From NCBI GenBank assembly GCA_010692645.1, contig JAAHGS010000033.1, forward strand, positions 1 through 51,652: 51,652 nucleotides of DNA. Reading direction: 5' to 3'. Of this stretch, positions 45,839 to 51,652 are shown piece after piece. Both the position numbers and the translations under genes were made by a program. Each line of letters begins with the position of its first letter. The stretch's first letter is position 1. Source of the DNA: Symploca sp. SIO2E9. Its GTDB lineage: Bacteria > Cyanobacteriota > Cyanobacteriia > Cyanobacteriales > Coleofasciculaceae. The notes beneath the pieces were generated by a model that was not told where the DNA came from, ran no database searches, and saw nothing but the letters and a program-made list of their open reading frames with translations.

Positions 45839-47239
45839 TCAACGGCGAATTAGGCGCAAGAATCCCCAGAGGATTATAACAGCGATCGCACCAGCCAGTA
45901 GACTTCCCCAAAAGGCTCTGGTTTGTAGGAAAAGGGTTTCTTTGGGAGGTGGATATTGTTCAATCAGAATAGTAACGGCAATGCCACTGGTTGCCAGTCC
46001 GAAACCGGCAACGGCGATGGTATTATTTAGGGCGCGATCGCTTTTAGTTTGCTCTAGTTCAATGATGCCTTGAATGGTACTATTTAGGTTTTGCAGTAGG
46101 GTTAATCCTGGGGAGAGACTAGCATGGTCTGTTTGTAGTTGCCGCTGATATTTTTGGGCATAGGTTTCGCTACTGAATTCTTTGAGGAATTCTAATTTGC
46201 TACCTGAATAATGTTGATTGAGATTTTCTAAGCGAAATTGGTAGTTTTCCAGGTTGACTTTAATGGTGTGGCTGAGATTCTCTAGAGAGGTTAAGGCAAT
46301 GGTATAATCTGAGAGGTTGATTAGGTTAGTTGTCAGAATTTCTTGTAGTTGACTTAACTTCAAGCTGTTAGTTTGCAGCTCTTTAGGTAACTGGCTAGCT
46401 TGATAAATGGCAGGTTGAGTTTCAACGTATTCTTGTTTAAGTAGAGATTTTTGATAGCGGCTTTGATAGTATGCCCAAACTATTTTATGGCGGTATTGCC
46501 ATAAGCGCTGCAAGTCATAATAGAGTGCTTTGACAGTCTTTCTCATTTTATCTGGGCTTTGGTTATAGGGAAATAGCCAGATTAAAATATGATGGCTTTC
46601 CTGTCTAAATTTTTTCCAAAACTCCTTCCCTGATAAACCCAAGTTTTCTGGGCAATACCACAACTCAAATACTGTGCCGCCTAATAAACTGCCCTTGCCG
46701 ATAAAATCCCTTTTCCAGTCGTAGTTACTGACAACTTGTGTGTAACATTCCTGGGCAATTTTCTCAATTTCATCATCTTGCTTATTCTCTGTTAACTTGC
46801 CCCACAGTAACCAGGTTTGACCAATTGTCCCTGCTTGCTGAAAGATATATTCTTTTATTCCTTCTTTTAGTTTCTGGAAGGGTTTATTATTGAGGTCTTG
46901 TTCATCGTCGTTGGGTTTACCGTCAGCCTCTAGTTTACCTGAGTAGTCAACCTGGAGAGCGTAGGTGTCACCAAGTTGTAGAGGATAGTAGTAGCCATCT
47001 AGAGGTGAGGGAAAATCCCTAACTTGCGTTTCTAGTAATTCGATAACATCTGCTTGAATATTTTTATGCTTCTTGATTTGCTTGTACTTTTCCTGAAAGT
47101 TTTCTTCGTCTAAATCTCCGTAGATTTTATGACAGAATTGCTGGCAGTTTTGGTTAATTTTTTCTTCGTCTTCCCCCAAGCCATCCTTTAAGTCATATAG
47201 GAATAAATCAATAGTGGGATAAATAATCTTGTCAGACAT
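45839..47239 (-). CDS. Coiled-coil protein with two C-terminal membrane helices (putative CHAT-linked effector)
   Basis: The 466-aa protein has an alpha/beta-looking N-terminal region (about 1-250: DLFLYDLKDGLGEDEEK, GYYYPLQLGDTYALQVDY, GGTVFELWYCPENLG), a long helical stretch (about 255-395) with heptad-like spacing, and two closely spaced hydrophobic helices at about 407-426 and 442-461 ending in RLIRR. No signal peptide. The terminal helical hairpin after a coiled coil resembles membrane-perforating or channel-type architectures. It starts one base after the stop of the 136-aa gene, so translation is coupled. Function as an effector released or activated by the CHAT protein is inference; the family is not recognised. 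Confidence 0.7.
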   Translation of the reverse strand: MSDKIIYPTIDLFLYDLKDGLGEDEEKINQNCQQFCHKIYGDLDEENFQEKYKQIKKHKNIQADVIELLETQVRDFPSPLDGYYYPLQLGDTYALQVDYSGKLEADGKPNDDEQDLNNKPFQKLKEGIKEYIFQQAGTIGQTWLLWGKLTENKQDDEIEKIAQECYTQVVSNYDWKRDFIGKGSLLGGTVFELWYCPENLGLSGKEFWKKFRQESHHILIWLFPYNQSPDKMRKTVKALYYDLQRLWQYRHKIVWAYYQSRYQKSLLKQEYVETQPAIYQASQLPKELQTNSLKLSQLQEILTTNLINLSDYTIALTSLENLSHTIKVNLENYQFRLENLNQHYSGSKLEFLKEFSSETYAQKYQRQLQTDHASLSPGLTLLQNLNSTIQGIIELEQTKSDRALNNTIAVAGFGLATSGIAVTILIEQYPPPKETLFLQTRAFWGSLLAGAIAVIILWGFLRLIRR

Positions 47240-47240
47240 T

Positions 47241-47651
47241 TTATGTGTTGCCAGAGAAAAACTGCTGAATCCGTTGTAGGATATTTTGCCAAATCCTTGT
47301 CAGGATATTTTGTTTGGCTTTAGCAGCGGCAACTGAGTCACTGGCATTAAAAGTATCGATTGCTGCATTGGTCAGTTCTTTAGTCGGTTTGTTTGATAAT
47401 GGAGGTGGTTTCGAGCCTTTATTCCTTTCTCTAGCTTCAGTTTTGAGAGCAGTAAGCTCTTGTTGGTAAACAGTATCTAAAGGTTGGTAACTCTGGGCAA
47501 TTACATCCAGGTTAACCAAATTACTTGGATCCATAGTGAGAGCTTGAGCAATTTCATTTAACCTAGTTTGGATATCGGGAGGTAGAGGTTCATCCAGCTG
47601 AGATAAAGCAGCCAAGAAAGCTCGAAGAGTAATTATATCTGAAGGTTGCAT
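47241..47651 (-). CDS. Small helical protein in CHAT cluster
   Basis: The 136-aa protein has a helical N-terminal half (IITLRAFLAALSQLDEPLPP, LNEIAQALTMDP, VIAQSYQPLDTVYQQELTAL), a basic Pro/Lys linker (RERNKGSKPPPLSNKPTK, residues 75-92) and a C-terminal amphipathic helix rich in Gln and Ile (NILTRIWQNILQRIQQFF). It resembles an adaptor or a cleavable/inhibitory partner rather than an enzyme. The stop is one base from the start of the membrane protein gene. The family is unknown to me. ATG at 47651. Confidence 0.65.
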   Translation of the reverse strand: MQPSDIITLRAFLAALSQLDEPLPPDIQTRLNEIAQALTMDPSNLVNLDVIAQSYQPLDTVYQQELTALKTEARERNKGSKPPPLSNKPTKELTNAAIDTFNASDSVAAAKAKQNILTRIWQNILQRIQQFFSGNT

Positions 47652-47945
47652 AGTAAATTATCAATTTAAAACGAATTCGGAATTAATCTGGGTTAGATTC
47701 CCCACTTTAACCAAGCAATAAGCACCAATCTATTCACCCGCCTGAGGTTCAAACCCCATGCTAATAGCTTAAGTCATCTAAAAGATAACTAAACGCTGAT
47801 TCTACATTGATTCCAGTCCCTGTTAATGGACTTTTGGTATTAGCCCAGAAATTGATTTCTGGGCGGTACAAGTAGCTATAACTTCCACGGTAAAAGACAT
47901 TACTCATTACTCATTACTCATTACTTATTACTTATTACTTATTAC
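47652..47945. other. Intergenic gap between CHAT gene and small helical gene
   Basis: The 294-bp gap contains the CATTACT array at 47898-47946 and no gene. The downstream pair may have its own promoter here or be read through from the CHAT gene. Confidence 0.5.
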
Positions 47946-47946
47946 T
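47898..47946. repeat. Seven-unit CATTACT/TATTACT heptamer array abutting the CHAT stop codon
   Basis: Four CATTACT and three TATTACT units run uninterrupted; the last base overlaps the TAA stop of the CHAT gene on the other strand. Nothing in the array is coding. Confidence 0.8.
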
Positions 47947-50900
47947 TAAATCCTGCTACCAGTAATAGTAAAAGCTGCCCAATAGTAGGGTTTTTCAAAA
48001 AGCTTCTGTTTCTTTTGCGATAATTCCATGTTCTGGATTCGCAATAGTTCGTTTCTGAGGTGGGGAAGGAGGGGTTTTTCATCTGGCGGTAGTCTGGCAA
48101 TGATCAGTTGTTCGATTACCTTGTACATTCTTTCCAGTTTATAGTCAGTAAGATTCCGGAGCCATTTTGTCGCCTTGGCAAGGGCAACAGCTGGTGATTT
48201 ACCTTTCTTAAGCTGCCAGTAAAAGTAAATCATCAGCAAGCTACTGGCATAGTCAGTCACAGTCCATAGGGTACTAATTACATTAGTAACACCATGATAG
48301 AGAAAAGCACTGACTAAACCGACATATTCCTCGTCGATGGTTTGCTTGCCAGTGAGGGCAGTTTCACAGGCAGCAAGGTTGACTAGCTGATAACCACTGA
48401 GATTTAGCTGGCAAATTTCCTCTAAGGTTAGTTTATCTTTGCCGCTGAGGGCGAGGGCAGATTGTTTGGGACGCTGAAAGTTATAGTCTCCATGTCCAGT
48501 AAAGTGAAAAATACTATGCCCATTCTTTAGAGATTTTGCCTGCAATGTATCTACAACCCTCTGTTTCTCAGCGTTATTACCTACAATGCGGGTGTGATTA
48601 TTGAATAGCTGGATAATAGCAGCTGATTCAATTTCAGCATAGGGTAATATTTCTAAGTCTTCGCTGTTGGGGTGTTCAACGCTTAGTAGAGGTACGGTAG
48701 TTTGTCTACAGTCATTTGCACCCGTAAGCCCATCTCCCTGTTGTCGTAAATTTATGCCAATTTGAGCGCTTGGTAGATAGGTGATAGTGAAGTTATCTGG
48801 AAATAGGGCATGGAGGGGGAAGCGGTGCAAGTCGCGGTGAGGAATCAAGATCAGATTTTGGATGGATTCATTCTTAATCGCGCTCAAAATAGCTGGGATA
48901 TCGAGAATATCCCTTAGTTGTTTGAGCATTTCTGGTAGGGAATCGCGCCAGGATGGAGGAAGATTCCCCCCAACCTCCCTTTTTATAGAGGGAGCAAGAG
49001 GGTAATCAGCCTTTTCCTTACTGCTGCGATAATCCTGATATTGTCTATCCCAGTTATTTACCCACGCTTCTAACTGTTGAATCCCTGTTAACTCTTCCGA
49101 AGTTGAGGAAGAGTTGGGGAGGGATGGTTTAATAACAATGGGTTTAGTGGATTGGTTTTTGATAATAAAAGTATTGAGGGCAAAGGAACTCAGATGCCAA
49201 TAGACAATAGCAGTGGTGGGATTGAGCAGTTGTTGAATCTCGGCATAGCTGGGGCTGAGGATATTTTCCTTTTGGGCATTCAGTATCCAGGTGAGGTAGC
49301 GATTTTTATGCCTCTCAGCAGCTTCTAATGCTTGTACTAATTCGCCGTCTTCAACTAAAACATCAACTTCTATCTGGGAAAAGCTGATAAATTTGGCTTC
49401 CAGTCGCCTTTTCTGGAAAGAAGTCTTTTGGCTATTGAGTAGCTGTCGCCATACTTCTAAACCCTCTCGCCGCCATTGCTTCGCCTCAGTGTTTCTACCT
49501 AAGCCAAATAAGACGGGAATCAGCTTTTGTAAAACCTCTAGATGTAATTCAGGAAAGGTTTCTGCCGTCAGGGTGATTAAGGCTTGGTGATACTCGTCTA
49601 CAGCTTGATACCAATATTCACGGTAATTTCGCTCCCAGCGCCCTTGGAAATAGTGAGCATTACCTATACATAGATGTAACATTCCCCAGCCTTCGGGGTG
49701 GGTGGATTGGGGGCAATGCTTCAAGCCCTCTTGGAAAGATAGCAACTTTCCTTTATAGCTGCGTTGAGTCAGGGCGGGATTTGGCAGCAGAGGGGTTGAG
49801 GCGGGGAATTGTCGCCGCAAGAAGATAGCAGCCTGGGGATTATAGTTAGGGGATTCTCCTGCTGCAATACCTCGGTTTAGCCAAGCTTGGTGTAAGTCTG
49901 GTTTAAAATTCAAAGCTTGGTCATAAGAAGATATCGCTTCTTCTAATAAGCCTAATTTATACAGCGCTAAGCCCCGGTTGTTCCAGGCTTGGTGGTAGTC
50001 TGGTTGAAAATTCAAAGCTTGGTTATAAGAAGATATCGCTTCTTCTAATAAGCCTAAATCAGACAGCGCTAAGCCCCGGCTGTACCAGACTTCGTCATCG
50101 TCTGGTTTAAAATTCAAAGCTTGGTCATAAGAAGATATCGCTTCTTCTAATAAGCCTAATTTATACAGCGCTAAACCCCGGCTGTTCCAGGCTTGGTGTA
50201 AATCTGGTTTAAAATTCAAAGCTTGGTCATAAGAAGATATCGCTTCTTCTAATAAGCCTAATTTATACAGCGCATTGCCCCGGTTGTTCCAGGCTTGGTG
50301 GTAGTCTGGTTTAAAATTCAAAGCTTGGTCATAAGAAGATATCGCTTCTTCTAATAAGCCTAATTTATACAGCGCATTGCCCCGGCTGTACCAGACTTGG
50401 TGTAAGTCTGGTTTAAAATTCAAAGCTTGGTCATAAGAAGATATCGCTTCTTCTAATAAGCCTAAATCAGACAGCGCTAAGCCCCGGTTGTACCAGGCTT
50501 GGTGGTAGTCAGGTTGAAAATTCAAAGCTTGGTCATAAGAAGATATCGCTTCTTCTAATAAGCCTAAATCAGACAGCGCTAAGCCCCGGTTGTACCAGGC
50601 TTGGTGGTAGTCAGGTTGAAAATTCAAAGCTTGGTCATAAGAAGATATCGCTTCTTCTAATAAGCCTAAATCAGACAGCGCTAAGCCCCGGTTGTACCAG
50701 GCTTGGTGGTAGTCAGGTTGAAAATTCAAAGCTTGGTCATAAGAAGATATCGCTTCTTCTAATAAGCCTAAATCATGCAGCGCTAAGCCCCGGTTGTTCC
50801 AAGCTTGGAGGAAGTCAGGTTGAAAATTCAAAGCTTGGTCATAAGAAGATATCGCTTCTTCTAATAAGCCTAAATCATACAGCGCTAAGCCCCGGTTGTT

Positions 50901-51572
50901 CCAGGCTTGGTGGTAGTCAGGTTTAAATTGCAGTGCTTTGTCGTAGGAGGCGACAGCAGCGAGAAAATCCCCTTCAATGGCTTGCTGATAGCCTTGGTTA
51001 AACCATGCCTCTGCTTGATCAATATCAGCCTTACTCAGAGAAATTGTTGGGGCAGATTGAGGCGCTGTCTCGTGTTGTAAATCTCCCTCTTCTCCCAAAC
51101 CCTTCCTTTCCCCACCAGTATTTGGAGTCAGCTTTACGCCAGCTGCCTGTGATTTAATTGGATTTTTCCCTAAATCCGCCCCTACCTCATCCTCTATAGC
51201 AGGTTTCGAGAGCAAATCCCTGCCAATTTCCGCCGCAATTTCCCCTATTTCCCCACAACCTACACGACTCAAGCGCACCAGTTGCCACGCCAGTTGATGA
51301 TTTGCCTCTGGCAATTGCCTTAACCTTCCACCATAGTCACGCAGCCAAGCTCTAAAAAACCTGTCATCAACACGACTGCCCAAATGCTCCAATACCAGGG
51401 CTTGATTCCAACCCTGACTTACCCCAGCTAGCAGCTTTTCCAATAGCTGTTGATATTCAAGATTACGTTGATATTGGCGATTAGGAAGACGGCGAATTTT
51501 CTGCCTAGAGGAAGCAGTTTCCAACAATCGCCGCAACCATCCCCGCAGCCACCGATAAATCTGCCTTAACAC
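47946..51572 (-). CDS. TPR-array CHAT-domain (caspase-like) protein
   Basis: The 1208-aa protein has a basic helical N-terminal region (1-120, possibly an adaptor or effector-associated domain), a linker, 11 full TPR units plus a partial twelfth (189-575), further helical TPR-like repeats to about 770, and a C-terminal CHAT peptidase domain (about 900-1208). The caspase-type dyad is visible: His1027 in HFTGHGDYN and Cys1069 in LVNLAACETALTG, so it is probably an active protease. No signal peptide or membrane helix. CHAT proteases act in bacterial conflict and programmed death systems. The start is GTG at 51572. Ten of the TPR units are nearly identical in DNA. Confidence 0.9.
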   Translation of the reverse strand: MLRQIYRWLRGWLRRLLETASSRQKIRRLPNRQYQRNLEYQQLLEKLLAGVSQGWNQALVLEHLGSRVDDRFFRAWLRDYGGRLRQLPEANHQLAWQLVRLSRVGCGEIGEIAAEIGRDLLSKPAIEDEVGADLGKNPIKSQAAGVKLTPNTGGERKGLGEEGDLQHETAPQSAPTISLSKADIDQAEAWFNQGYQQAIEGDFLAAVASYDKALQFKPDYHQAWNNRGLALYDLGLLEEAISSYDQALNFQPDFLQAWNNRGLALHDLGLLEEAISSYDQALNFQPDYHQAWYNRGLALSDLGLLEEAISSYDQALNFQPDYHQAWYNRGLALSDLGLLEEAISSYDQALNFQPDYHQAWYNRGLALSDLGLLEEAISSYDQALNFKPDLHQVWYSRGNALYKLGLLEEAISSYDQALNFKPDYHQAWNNRGNALYKLGLLEEAISSYDQALNFKPDLHQAWNSRGLALYKLGLLEEAISSYDQALNFKPDDDEVWYSRGLALSDLGLLEEAISSYNQALNFQPDYHQAWNNRGLALYKLGLLEEAISSYDQALNFKPDLHQAWLNRGIAAGESPNYNPQAAIFLRRQFPASTPLLPNPALTQRSYKGKLLSFQEGLKHCPQSTHPEGWGMLHLCIGNAHYFQGRWERNYREYWYQAVDEYHQALITLTAETFPELHLEVLQKLIPVLFGLGRNTEAKQWRREGLEVWRQLLNSQKTSFQKRRLEAKFISFSQIEVDVLVEDGELVQALEAAERHKNRYLTWILNAQKENILSPSYAEIQQLLNPTTAIVYWHLSSFALNTFIIKNQSTKPIVIKPSLPNSSSTSEELTGIQQLEAWVNNWDRQYQDYRSSKEKADYPLAPSIKREVGGNLPPSWRDSLPEMLKQLRDILDIPAILSAIKNESIQNLILIPHRDLHRFPLHALFPDNFTITYLPSAQIGINLRQQGDGLTGANDCRQTTVPLLSVEHPNSEDLEILPYAEIESAAIIQLFNNHTRIVGNNAEKQRVVDTLQAKSLKNGHSIFHFTGHGDYNFQRPKQSALALSGKDKLTLEEICQLNLSGYQLVNLAACETALTGKQTIDEEYVGLVSAFLYHGVTNVISTLWTVTDYASSLLMIYFYWQLKKGKSPAVALAKATKWLRNLTDYKLERMYKVIEQLIIARLPPDEKPLLPHLRNELLRIQNMELSQKKQKLFEKPYYWAAFTITGSRI
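49887..50906. repeat. Ten near-identical 102-bp tandem repeats encoding TPRs
   Basis: Within the CHAT gene ten units of 102 bp encode AWNNRGLALYDLGLLEEAIS-type TPRs differing at few codons (Y/H/S at one position, D/K, Q/K, Y/L/F). The sequence GAAGATATCGCTTCTTC recurs in every unit. Such uniformity implies recent expansion or gene conversion, and unit number may vary between strains. Confidence 0.9.
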
Positions 51573-51652
51573 CTGCCGTCTCTGAAGCTTGCCTATTTAT
51601 AGCTGCTATATTAACTAAAAAATTTCTAATATGTCATTTTTTATCTACTCAA

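Noticed and set aside
1-51652. CRISPR array
   Set aside because: The only tandem repeats are 7-bp STRR units, the 102-bp coding TPR units and small duplications; none has repeat-spacer structure.

Overview
The window is cyanobacterial chromosome. Supporting signs are the HIP1 octamer GCGATCGC scattered through it (for example at 2462, 15495 and 31863), families largely confined to cyanobacteria (DUF928, DUF1830, DUF2358, the cyanobacterial GCS2-type GshA), many tandem heptanucleotide arrays of the STRR type, Ser/Thr kinases fused to extra domains, and a CHAT/TPR protein. The genus cannot be fixed from sequence alone; a filamentous or colonial cyanobacterium with a large accessory genome would fit. 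No rRNA, CRISPR array or intact transposase gene was seen.

Layout. 1-5.7 kb: housekeeping genes nadC and argS (+), converging through a perfect hairpin on hisA (-), which follows a beta-propeller/transglutaminase fusion gene. 5.7-9 kb: two secreted DUF928 paralogues, a DUF2358 protein and a small membrane protein. 9.4-13.6 kb: ilvB with a zinc-ribbon tail and a clear terminator, a DUF1838-like gene, and a GH10 xylanase. 13.6-21.9 kb: FkbM methyltransferase, aldo/keto reductase, secreted FAD oxidoreductase, a membrane Ser/Thr kinase, an overlooked 42-aa ORF and a DUF1830 protein. 21.9-30.7 kb: a gene-poor stretch, then a divergent OmpR-type regulator and an eight-PAS histidine kinase, then a kinase with a pentapeptide-repeat tail. 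30.8-33.8 kb: uvrA. 33.8-38.9 kb: an accessory island of AlbA_2/ATPase protein, ParA-type ATPase, C5 DNA methyltransferase, a decayed Uma2 array and another broken gene, ending at the 3' end of a tRNA-Met gene. 39.2-45.6 kb: LysM/M23 cell-wall hydrolase, trmL, gshA and a histone-deacetylase-family enzyme. 45.8-51.6 kb: three same-strand genes encoding a TPR-CHAT protease-like protein, a small helical protein and a coiled-coil protein with two C-terminal membrane helices.

Most interesting. (1) The CHAT cluster looks like a protease-plus-membrane-effector conflict or cell-death module. (2) The AlbA_2-ParA-m5C methyltransferase island is a plausible uncharacterised defence or DNA-modification module. 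(3) Two copies of a short MITE-like element have 12-bp terminal inverted repeats and perfect 9-bp target duplications; one interrupts a Uma2 relic. (4) A second short repeat family with imperfect inverted ends carries heptamer arrays inside it. Functions of the unrecognised proteins are inferences from architecture and context.
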